NCBI GenBank assembly: GCA_037447655.1
Contig: JBBHKE010001257.1
Location: 126,001 to 159,834, forward strand
From: Zygnema cylindricum
Lineage: Eukaryota; Streptophyta; Zygnematophyceae; Zygnematales; Zygnemataceae
Length of the DNA: 33,834 bases
Direction of reading: 5' to 3'
The translations under genes and the position numbers were made by a program. Below, one piece after another: positions 1-8,757 of this stretch (its first letter is position 1; each line of letters opens with the position of its first letter). Below the pieces are notes generated by a model. That model ran no database searches. It worked only from the letters and a program-made list of their open reading frames with translations, and was not told the origin of the DNA.

Positions 1-689
1 AAATCAAGAGAGGAAGCTTCCACAAATACCGATGGCTGAACAGAAATTTTGACAGACCATAACCTTCAGAAAAACTCTCCAATGGTCCTAAAAATTTACC
101 ACAGTGTGGATAACATACAAAAGAACACACACACAAAAATTCAATCAATTACGCTTACAGCTTTGTCAGGTATGCTGAAATGAAATTACATAAAACTGAG
201 TGTACAGTTTTCATATCATTTATTCCTAAAAATCAAATTCACTAAGTCCTACTTCTATACACCGAAACTACACTAAGCTGTACGGAGGCATTCCAGCCGT
301 ACATCTAACATTCTATCACAACAAATAATTCACTATGAACAAAGTTCTATTCTACCAAATATTTACACCGAAGTTCAAACAACGTAAAGTGATAATGATC
401 TAGTCACGCCTCGTCACTATTTGTTGGCGGCGGCTGTCAGCGGTCCGATTAGAGGATTTGGCACCGTAGAACTGACTTCACGAAGTCCCGTGGTCCTGCC
501 GAATTTCCGTATGTCCACGGAGGACATACTCACGCATTCTCCCAAGTGACGACGCGTGTCCCAGGTGTGAATGAACCGTGAACTCCCAACTTCACGGTCA
601 CACTAATTTTGATAAGTAATGAACCGAACTCAACCAAAAATAGCTTAAGTCCTGAATAGCTACGGCATAGAGAGGACTAAATCTTTCTA
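1..689. other. Unassigned AT-rich sequence left of element A
   Basis: No reading frame here resembles a known protein and no RNA gene was recognised. The stretch contains a short CA run near 127-138 and a more GC-rich patch at about 420-600. If element A had a full-length 5' LTR of about 1 kb it would fill this space. By eye, however, the sequence does not match the first two thirds of the 3' LTR at 11240-12234, so the 5' LTR is either truncated near 690 or has a divergent U3. Confidence 0.4.
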
Positions 690-971
690 AAAGCAACATT
701 TAGGACTTAGAATATTGAGGAGGTAGCCGCCTCTCTCCCAATAAGCTTGTATATATTTTAACATTTTTGCCACTTAATATCTTATCGTCTAATTGGGTGT
801 TTTCAATGATTTTTTTGCTGCGAACTCAGGGGAGTCCAAAGTGCACAGAGGTATAGTCAGATTATTTGTTTGCCTACTTGGGGTAGCATTGATCCTAGTT
901 AGAAGGGGTTAATCAAAAACTATCTAGAGGCTTCTTGAATTTTATAGTCCAATGGGGGATACAGAATTGCA
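690..971 (+). repeat. 5' LTR remnant of copia element A (3' part of LTR-A)
   Basis: The sequence from the box TTAGGACTTAGAATATTGAG to the terminal GAATTGCA matches the last third of the 3' LTR at 11985-12234. Shared landmarks in order are the AGCTT-TATATAT stretch, the GCCACTTAAT box, the near-palindrome GAACTCAGGGGAGTCC (822-837), a small hairpin around 872-889 and the box CTAGAGGCTTC. It ends in CA, directly before a degenerate primer-binding site, which suits the U5 end of a copia 5' LTR. The U3 part is missing or unrecognisable. Confidence 0.7.
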
Positions 972-985
972 GGTAATGAGCCCAC
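972..985 (+). other. Degenerate primer-binding site of element A
   Basis: GGTAATGAGCCC directly follows the LTR's terminal CA. It resembles the usual plant copia site complementary to initiator-Met tRNA (TGGTATCAGAGCC). A second similar word, TGGTATCGTCAG, lies near 1053. The position right after the LTR favours the first; both are mutated. Confidence 0.45.
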
Positions 986-1070
986 CCTCTAGGGTGACCA
1001 TCTTCAAAGGATCTGGGTTCATTTATTAGAAAATTGTGAAAAATGATACCGTGGTATCGTCAGTGGACAA

Positions 1071-1853
1071 GTGAAACGTCCATCTCAGGGAATCCCACCA
1101 AGGTTTAGTGGAGTGAGGTTTTTTGCAGCAGCATCTGCCCCAACGGAGGAGGAAGACAAAGGGGACAATAGTATTTCCGAAAAAGGGAAACAGAATGAGA
1201 CACCTCTCACTCGTATCGCTACGGTATTAGGAGCAAGAGCTATTAAGATTGAAGAGAAAGATATACAAACGTTGGAATACACAAACATGGCTGCTAAACA
1301 TTTCATTCTGATGCACCTTACTCAAGCTTTGGGAACCTCCAATCTTCACATTCTCAAGGCTGACGAGTTGTGGGAGACTTTAGTGGAGATCTATAGAGCC
1401 GAAACCATTCATAAACTTTAGTTCGCCGAGCAAAGGTTTGGGGAGTATACTTACAAAGGGGGGAAAGTGTTGGACTACTGTAATGATCTCTCTTGTTTGT
1501 ATATGGAGATGGAGATTGCCGGGTGGACCGGTACAATGAAGATAAAAGTCAACACACTTATCAAAAAGTTGCCTAATGAGTTTGAAAACATAGTGAACCG
1601 AATGCAAAAAATGGATGACAATTCTTCGAAGTGGAACATAGTTGTCCGAGTGATACTTGTGCAGGGGAACACTATTGAGATTCTGAGAGGAGGAAAGAGC
1701 ATTCAAGCTGTGGCAACCGGAACGGACCGGTGGGGGAAGAATTCAAAGAAGCCGCGTCCACTGGTGGGAGAGAAAAGTGGAGGACCGAGGCTCCCAAGGA
1801 TCTGTCATTTCTACAAAAAGTCGGGACACTTCATAGCGGATTGCACAAGCTGA
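1071..1853 (+). pseudogene. Copia gag (capsid/nucleocapsid) pseudogene of element A
   Basis: Gag packages the element's RNA into virus-like particles. The first 116 codons end at a stop at 1419-1421, and the rest of gag reads in the +1-shifted frame at 1467-1853. The second part has the plant copia gag wording 'KVNTLIKKLPNEFENIV' and ends with a zinc knuckle at about 1803-1844. That knuckle reads CHFYKKSGHFIADC: the second cysteine of the CX2CX4HX4C motif is a tyrosine (codon 1812-1814), so zinc binding would be lost. The family usually has one continuous gag-pol frame. Seen: frame breaks and the mutated knuckle. Inferred: non-functional. Confidence 0.8.
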
Positions 1854-2240
1854 GCAGCTCTAAGAGAACCGTGGAGGGGTTCTCCGAGGGAAAGAAGAAG
1901 GCACTTGTGGTCACACAAGTGAAATGGGAGACCAATGAGGATGAATCCTTTGAGGAGGAGGATGGGGAGATCCTTCTTGACGAGAATTTGGGGGAGAAAG
2001 AGATCCATCAGAAACAAAAGTGTGCGAGCCAATCGAGAACACCCACAAGAAGGATGGATAATCTATTCATGTGCATCCATGCATATGTGTTGTGACAGGC
2101 ACCTCTTTACCAAGCTAAGAAATATCCCTACTATAGAGATAGAGTACGTGGATGGGAGAGTAATGACTACAGATCTAGTTGGATCGTTAGATCTAAAAGT
2201 CTTAGTGAAGGGTAAGACTTCTAAACTCACTTTCTGAGAT
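1854..2240 (+). pseudogene. Copia aspartic protease remnant of element A
   Basis: The frame at 1935-2237 contains the protease segment that normally matures gag-pol. The active-site region is recognisable as WIIYSCASMHMCC, where copia proteases have an Asp-Ser-Gly triplet. Here the Asp codon is TAT (Tyr, 2064-2066) and the Gly codon is TGT (Cys, 2070-2072), so both key residues are gone. The following stretch (HLFTKLRNIPTIEIEYVDGR) fits the flap region. A glutamate-rich linker upstream (1900-2010) matches the usual gap between the zinc knuckle and protease. The frame ends at a stop at 2235-2237. Confidence 0.75.
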
Positions 2241-2439
2241 GTACTCTACATTCCCTAGCTGAGCAAAAATCTTGCCTCTACTTCTCTAATATATGATAAG
2301 GAGTTTGATATCTTCACTAGAAAGGGAGTCTTTACAACTAAGTATGGGGATTGAGTCTACTCCAAAGCAGATAAGGGTAGCCAAGGAATGTTTAGGCTTA
2401 ACCTTAGTAATGAAAAAAAGAATGCTTACTATGTTGGTG

Positions 2440-3350
2440 TCCCAAACTTGATGATTTGCCATAAGCCGTTGGGGCATATGAACCTTTTAATAAGCTGAGG
2501 GAAATGAAGAAGCTTAGTGTAGTAGAAGGCATTCAGTTTGGGAATAATGAAATGATGGAGGATTATAGTGGTTGTGCCCAAGGTAAGGCTCAAAGACTTC
2601 CCTATCCCAGAACTACCACATTTAAAGGTGAGAAAATATTACATCTGGTCCACACAGATATCACGAGACCACCAAAAGTACCCTCGGTATGAGGTAAGAG
2701 GTTCATGATGATAATTACTGTTGACTAGTCCTGATACTCTAGAGTCTACTTCCTAAAAACAAAGTCTGAAGTACCAACTTACTTCAAAGTATATAAAGCC
2801 TAGAGTGAAAAGTTGCACGAAACCCCCATTAAGAGAATAAGGAGTGACAATGGGGGAGAATATACCTCTAACCAGTTTGAGGAATACTTGAGGAATGAGG
2901 GAGTTCAGCATCTGAGAAGTGTACCTTATGACCCAAAAAAAAATGGGGTAGCTGAGAGGTTAAACCACACTGTGGGAGATAGCCTATGCAGTATGTTGGC
3001 CGACAAGAGGATAGGAAAGAGGTTTTGGGTTGAGGCTATGAACTGTGCTAACTACATTAAAAATAGAGTCTTTACCTGAGTTGTGAAAGGAATGACACCT
3101 TATGAGAGATGGGTTGGAATGAAAACAAATATTTCTCACCTGAAAGTATTTGATAGTCAAGTTTACAGTCTTGACACAGATAGGAAGAACTAGAAACTAG
3201 ATGCTAAAGAGAAACCACGATATTTTGTGGGATATGATGAGGATGTCAAGGGATATAAATTCTATGACTTAGCTAAACAAGATATAAACGTGGTAAAGCA
3301 TCTAGTTTTCATGGATAAAGGGAAGTCATTTGATCCCTTCACATACACCA
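2440..3350 (+). pseudogene. Copia integrase pseudogene of element A
   Basis: Pieces in several frames give the GAG-pre-integrase region and the integrase core, which inserts cDNA into the genome. The piece at 2504-2692 has CAQGKAQRLPYP (zinc-binding half) and HLVHTDI with the first catalytic Asp. The piece at 2813-3079 has IRSDNGGEYTSNQFEEYL with the second Asp and KKNGVAERLNHTV with the catalytic Glu. From 3227 the C-terminal region begins (GYDEDVKGYKFYDL). All three D,D,E residues are present, but stops and frameshifts separate them. Nothing suggests expression. Confidence 0.8.
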
Positions 3351-3690
3351 AGAAGATAAGAATCAGCTATGAGTCTGAGGGTGAGGAGGACACGGATCTT
3401 TCCGGAAGAGACATGAGTGAAAGAAAGATTGCAGATTTAGGGGAGATCCATGATGAGAGAGACATACCGGAATATGCCCATATCTGTGTACACTTCGAGG
3501 AGACAGAAGAGGAGGAGACAGAACCGGCTTCCATGGATAGGGGAGCCGATGAGACAGTTAAGAGGAACACGATACTTCCCTCCATCCTAGCTTCAAACTT
3601 TGAGGGAGGACGAACGAGCAGCAAAAGGCCGCAAAAAAGACAGGTTGCCCACAAGGTAACTAAGCTGTCTCACCCTGATGAGCCTTAGTC
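3351..3690 (+). pseudogene. Acidic linker between integrase and RT of element A
   Basis: This continues the 3227-3688 frame. It is rich in Glu and Asp (SESEGEEDTDLSGRDMSE-like) and then turns basic (SSKRPQKRQV). Copia polyproteins usually have such a poorly conserved acidic region between the integrase C-terminus and RT. It has no catalytic role. It is the longest uninterrupted frame of element A. Confidence 0.6.
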
Positions 3691-4237
3691 ATTCTCAGAG
3701 GCAATGGACAGTCCAAAGAAAGATAGATGGGTTAGAGCCATAAATGATTAGATGACATCTATCATGGAAGAAAATACTTCGGAACAAGAGGACTACCCTC
3801 CGAACAGAAAATGGATCGGGTTCAAATGGGTGTTTAAACTGAAACATAACCCAGTTAATAAATTTGAAAGACATGAGGCTCGGTTGTTAGCAAAAGGGTT
3901 CACTGAAAAAAAAGGGATATATTATGAGGAGACCTTTGCTCTTGTGGTTCGGTTCCCATCAGTAAGGATTCTCCTTAGTCTAGCGGCAGCGGAAGACATG
4001 GAAATACACTAGATGGATATTAAGACCACCTTCCTCAATGGTGAGCTAGAGGAAGAAATCTTTATGCGGCAACCAGAAGGTTTTGTAGAAGAAGGTGAGG
4101 AGAGCAAAGTGTGCAAACTCATAAAGTCCTTATATGGACTAAAACAGGCTCCCAGGCAATAGAATAAAAAATAGATGAGTTTCTAACCAGCCTGGGACAT
4201 ACCTTGATCAATTCTGACCATTCTAATTGAATTTTTA
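3691..4237 (+). pseudogene. Reverse transcriptase N-terminal part of element A, truncated
   Basis: This is the start of the copia RT, which copies element RNA into cDNA. Recognisable blocks are KWIGFKWVFKLKHNP (3800s), ARLLAKGFTEKKGIYYEETF, then [24 protein letters not shown] after a stop at 4010-4012, and [12 protein letters not shown] near 4130-4158. The next codon is TAG where this family has Trp. Weak in-frame similarity (DEFLTSLGHTLINSDHS) runs to about 4237, where an inverted LTR-A fragment begins. The YVDD-type active site and the rest of the palm and thumb are absent here and at 10566, so this RT cannot be complete. Confidence 0.85.
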
Positions 4238-4446
4238 TGTCTCCCACAGGACTACAAAATTCAAAAAGCCTCTAGATATTTTTGACTAACCCTTCTTCAG
4301 CTAGGATCACAAATACCCAAGTAGGCAAACATGTAATCTGACAAAGCCCCTATGCAGTATGGACTCCCTTGAGTCCGCAGCAATAGAAATCACCGAAAAC
4401 GCCTAGCTAGGCGATTAGTTATCAAGTGGCAAAGATGCCAAAATAT
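4238..4446 (-). repeat. LTR-A fragment, inverted (3' part only)
   Basis: Read on the minus strand, this matches the last part of LTR-A: CTAGAGGCTT box, the palindrome GGACTCAAGGGAGTCC (4361-4376 on plus), the GCCACTTGATAACT box and the ATATATAT stretch where the match stops. It starts on the plus strand with TG at 4238, directly after the broken RT of element A. The first two thirds of the LTR are missing from this copy. Confidence 0.75.
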
Positions 4447-4449
4447 ATA

Positions 4450-4610
4450 TGTTGAAATTTAAGTATTTTCTAGGTCTAGAGTTTGTAAATATAAAAAGGT
4501 AAAAAGGGGACAGTGACAGCCTGCCTCTAACTCTTCACTCAAGTCCCCACACTTGTCGCAGTCACTGAAGACTTGATGGGAGTGTAGGAGAAAGAGTGAT
4601 AATCTTAGAT
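4450..4610 (+). repeat. LTR-A fragment, direct (5' part only)
   Basis: It begins TGTTGAAATTTAAGTATTTT and matches the start of the 3' LTR at 11240 (TGTTGAAATTACTAGACTTA). Further shared blocks are the CAGCCTGCCTC run and the box CTTGTCGCAGTCACTGA, which is also present at 8893-8908 and, inverted, at about 15713-15728. The match fades after about 4610. Together with the inverted fragment on its left this makes an LTR-A whose two parts point away from each other. Confidence 0.7.
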
Positions 4611-5042
4611 GATCAGATGAGTCCAAAAAAAAGATAATTTATAAAGTCTATTTCTTACAGGCACGTTGTGTTAAGTTTTACATTGTGGGATGTGTTCGGG
4701 TAGGTTGGTACCTTAGCAACCATTGTACGCTTAGTTTAAGTATTGATTTAAGGGGTCGGAGTTATTTGTGTCTTGTCTTACTTGAAGTGTATGTACGGAG
4801 GGTCCTAATCATTGTACGGTTTCGTAGCATAGTGATCATAGTGGTCTTTGTTTTGAAGAGTAGATTTGTTTTTGGGTTGCGGCGTACATTTGTACGGCCG
4901 ATTTTATTTCACATTGTTGAGGAGTTTTTTGGTTGACGTTTGCGTACGTTCTTTTGAGCGTGTACTAACAATATCAAAGGAAGTATATGAAATGGGAAAG
5001 ATATTAGCAGGCATAGAGTAAAAGAGGGCTTTGAGTGTCTCA
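4611..5042 (+). other. Probable 3' untranslated end of element E
   Basis: No conserved coding is visible; a chance 83-codon frame at 4685-4936 has no family resemblance. The stretch leads into a polypurine tract and LTR-E. It shares the short wording ATTGTTGAGGAGTTTT with the region just before the polypurine tract of element C (25592-25607 area). It is therefore most simply read as the 3' tail of a copia element whose LTR starts at 5057. It is rich in GTAC-core words. Confidence 0.4.
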
Positions 5043-5056
5043 ATAAGAGGGGGGAA
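5043..5056 (+). other. Polypurine tract before LTR-E
   Basis: ATAAGAGGGGGGAA stands directly before TGTTAGG. Such tracts prime plus-strand DNA synthesis and mark the upstream edge of a 3' LTR. The tract of element C (AATAAGAGGGGGAT, 25620-25633) is nearly identical. Confidence 0.7.
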
Positions 5057-5835
5057 TGTTAGGATTTAGTACTGAGAACTCATTTAGCGATGATACACTC
5101 TCGTAGCTAAAGCAGGGACGACCAGCGACGAAGTAGTTTCGTCGCTAGATATTTGAAGTGACATAGAAGTTAGCAACAAAGTAGTTTCGTCGTTGGATAT
5201 TTGAAGTGACGTAGAAGTTAATTGTTCCTTTCGTTTCACGCGAGTTCTAGTCGTACTATTGAAGTGACGTGGAAAATGTTTGTTCATTTCGGTTCACGTA
5301 AGTTCTAGTCGTACCGTGTGTTTCAAGTTGGTTCGCAGTAGACTTTTCTAGTCGTACCGTGTAGTTCAAGTCAGTTCGCACTTGTTGGTTGTTTGTTTCA
5401 CCACGTTGACTCTTACGCGTTTCTAATCGTGTACTGTGTTGTGTTACGTATTGGTGAGGTTTAATTGGTTAGCGCTTAGTACGTTTTACATGTACGATTT
5501 GGTTGGTATTGTTACGTGACATTTGAGAGAGTATATTGAGGCGTAGTGAGAGAGAGGTTTTTATCAATTGGGCGAGAGTTGATCCTCCTTGTAGATTATG
5601 AACAAGTTCAAGGAGTGAAGGGAATTTGATAGCTTTGTGGTGTTTCTTGAGGAGCTAGAGAAGGTTATTAAAGATTGTCTTTTATATGATTAAGAGGAGT
5701 TAGAAGTGAGAGTGTTTAGAGGTTGTGAGGAAAATATGTAATAAAGGTTTCCCTTTGGAATATATTGACTTCCTTGGGGTTATATTTCTCTTGTGCGTGT
5801 TTTGTCATTTATGCTTCCGCTGGCATTTGCACTTA
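5057..5835 (+). repeat. LTR-E, plus-strand copy (3' LTR type)
   Basis: It begins TGTTAGGATTTAG after a polypurine tract. Almost its whole length is repeated in inverted orientation at 9845-10565, from TGTTAGGATTTAG to TTATGCTTCCGCTGGCATTTG. It contains the perfect hairpin AGCGACGAA/TTCGTCGCT (5124-5146), about 50-base near-tandem units at 5125-5221 and repeated TTCTAGTCGTAC words. It appears to lack its last about 35 bases, because after 5835 it runs into unrelated sequence instead of the short tail seen at 8758-8793. Confidence 0.75.
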
Positions 5836-8741
5836 TCCCCTTCTCAATTTGGGAATTGTCAAACCGCCACTTCAACTCCAAAATAATGTAAACGAGCTTA
5901 CAGAAAACAACAAAAAACTAGACGACCGCGCGACAAACACGCAACTGCCGATTATAAATTTGAGTATAACAATCCCCCTCTCAAACTTGTAATCATTAAA
6001 CCAATCACATCTTAAAACTTCCTCTCCGTAAAACATCATGAAGCATACATAAACGACAAATTAAAACACTAGATTAATGTACGAAACACAGCATCAAATG
6101 TTTGACGTAAGAAACAATTATATCTCCTCTCGATTTTTCCAAAAAATGCCAAATTGAATAATCCTCCGACAAAATCCTCGCAAACTTCAATCAACTCCAA
6201 ATGTCGTAGCCCCAACTAAAACGTTACAACTTGATTGCGAATTTTCCTTCAATCACCACTCAAAATTCATCCATAACTTCGCGCGTCAAAATTCATGCAT
6301 ACCCCACATAGCGCTTCTCCATTTGTTCTTAGAATCTCAAATGAATATAAAATGCCGCTCCAAACAAAAAAAAACGTAACATGGCGGTGAAATTTCGAAA
6401 TCAAAATAAATAAAAAGTCCACGCTGCAAATCCACGTCAAATAACTCTGAGTCACAACCTCCATCAAAATTAGCACTTCTAAATACATATTTTGTTTTCG
6501 TCAACTGAAACCATAGTCACATCCACATGGTACCATAAGGTGCGGAAAGATCCGCGTAAACAAATTTTAATAACTCTATGACCGACAATATCTTACGATG
6601 ACCAACACAGCCGCCTAAATATCCGACATCATCGTTCATTCCCCAATGTACCTCAAGCGTCCAACCGGTTCTTTGTACGGAACGACTTGTCCTCCTCTCA
6701 TATATAACCCAAAAAAAACTTCAGTTTTTTATTTTTCGTTGACAGAATAAAGAGATGTCACACTCTTTAATTTACCTTTTCTCTTTCTCAAAACTCTTCT
6801 CTTCTACCACCTCCAATATCGATTCCCACTCTTCAAACTCTCTTAATTTAGAAAACGACTGTGGGCTTCCAACAACATTCTCGCAAATATAATTCTCACA
6901 GAGAAAGTTGATTTTTCCTCGCATCAGAAATAAAATGAAGCAAGTTTGAAATCCTTTCTCCTTGCCAAAAATAAGAAAGCTTTTTCGGCCTCTTCCCCCT
7001 CATAACTTGAATCTCATTCGAACAAATTTGTTCTCTCCTTTTATCTTCCTCCGATTCAGATTTGTTAAATCTAAATTAGAACTCGATTTAAAACCTTTAA
7101 ATTTCCGAAAATTCAAAGAAACTCGAGAAATAAGAATTTCATCACTTCAATCATCAATGTAAAATTCAATGTCACTCTTAATGTCAATATTTTTCTTCAA
7201 CTATTCAAACCAAAATGGACATGCGCTTTCTCCTCCAATGCGGAATGCGCAATGGACAAGATATCATGAATTTCGCTCATCGATAAAAATCAATTTTTTC
7301 CTCATTCTTCATCTCCTCTCATCGAATTAATCATTAAAATGTGAATCAGAAAGTTATATTCCGTCGTCGGTATAATTTCCAAACTCAAAATAATTTGTAA
7401 ATTCAACACGACCACAGTTTACACCGCGATCACCTCAATCGCCGTTTTTGTGATCTCTTCCACTAGCGACATAGTTTAACAAAGTATAAAAAAAATGTTC
7501 TCAAGCTCTTTAAATGCCACCTCTCCTCCTCGGAATTTTAAGTGACAACTTACCACTTCTCTTTCTTCACATACTCGTCTCCCCCACTCTCATCTCTATC
7601 TCCATCAAAATAGGAATTTGCATTATCCGGCAAATGATTCTTTACCTTTTCTCCTCTTGATTCAGTTTGCAATAGGGCATCAATATACCACATCAATTTG
7701 TTGAGAACTTTCGGAAATTGATCTTCCAAATTAGTCGGGACTCCATAAATTCGAGATTCTTCCTCAAATAAAACTAAAAAAAAAATGTTTCTCCAAACAA
7801 ACGTCAAAGCCGCCAGGAGGGAAGGAGTACTCTTCTTCCTTCCGAGAGAATAATCTCTCACTACCTCCACTTCGTCTCTACTTTTTTCTTCTATCAAACT
7901 CGGAACAAGAATCTGATTTCTCCTCTTTTTCTTTTTCTTCGTCTTCGTCAATTTTTCCCAATCCTCCTCTTTTTCAATAAATGACCAAAACAGTTGGTAA
8001 AGCTACCGGTCTTTCGCTAACACGAAACTCCTCCTCTTCTTCCACCTCGATTCACTTCGATTTACGTCTTCAATAAATAAACGTCAAAAGTACGTAATAA
8101 AACTCTCACCAAACATAGATCTTCAAAATGTCGAGATTCATTTTCAACTCACGACAACACACTTAGTTTCTTCTTCATAAAACACTCATTTACACCTCAA
8201 TCAATATACCACATCGACAACTTCATTTCTCCTCCCAAAAGAAATTTATCTCCTTCTCTTCACTCTTCTTTCCACTCTTCTTCTCACTCATCAAATCACT
8301 CTTTTTTAGTACACTTCTCATCACACTTTTCTTCACTCCTCTCTTCAGTTATTAATTCACTCTTCTCTCTTTCACCTTCATCGACTTCATCGACTACATC
8401 TTTTGATTTTTAATCTACTTCTTTTTTATCATCTTCTTCTTCTTCTACTTCAAAATAACAATCACCTCCATCCGGATTGAGATCCGGTTCACTCTTCAAA
8501 GGACAAAAGCCTTTTCTTCCTCCCATCTCAATCTGAATTTTCACATCAACATAAAGGGTAAACTTGTAGAACAAGTCACACAACACCTCCTCCGAACTTC
8601 TTTCACCTCCGAATCTATCTCGGCCAAAAGGACGAGTAGGAAGGTCCTCCTCCTATTGAGCCCCTCTATGCTTGAATGACGACAAATCCTCCTTCCTTCC
8701 TTCTGTCTTTCCATCATCCTAACACTCATGGAGTACTACAT
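5836..8741 (-). mobile_element. Internal region of minus-strand LTR element F, mostly untranslatable
   Basis: A primer-binding-like site at 8742-8756 points leftward into this region, which makes it the leader and gag-like part of an element running on the minus strand. From about 6740 to 8720 the plus strand is strongly pyrimidine-rich, so the transcript would be purine-rich and would encode Glu/Lys/Arg-rich peptides. The longest frame is 7951-7550. No capsid, zinc knuckle, protease, integrase or RT motif was found, so it may be a non-autonomous element or only its leader. The part at 5836-6740 is AT-rich without signals. Confidence 0.45.
7550..7951 (-). pseudogene. Lys/Glu-rich frame in element F, unknown function
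   Basis: This is a 133-codon frame on the minus strand. It opens with a very basic N-terminus (MTKTKKKKKRRNQ), has a middle segment with some hydrophobic residues and ends acidic (DGDRDESGGDEYVKKEKW). It has no recognisable domain. Its composition follows the purine bias of the whole region, so it could be a chance frame. The middle part (about residues 75-95, EDQFPKVLNKLMWYIDALL) looks more protein-like than its surroundings and may be a gag relic. I do not recognise the family. Confidence 0.25.
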
Positions 8742-8756
8742 CTTGTTCCGATACCA
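8742..8756 (-). other. Primer-binding site of element F
   Basis: On the minus strand it reads TGGTATCGGAACAAG, close to the plant initiator-Met tRNA site TGGTATCAGAGC. It sits directly inside the probable end of the minus-strand LTR-E (8758-8793), which is the correct place and orientation for the start of element F's internal region. Confidence 0.65.
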
Positions 8757-8757
8757 A

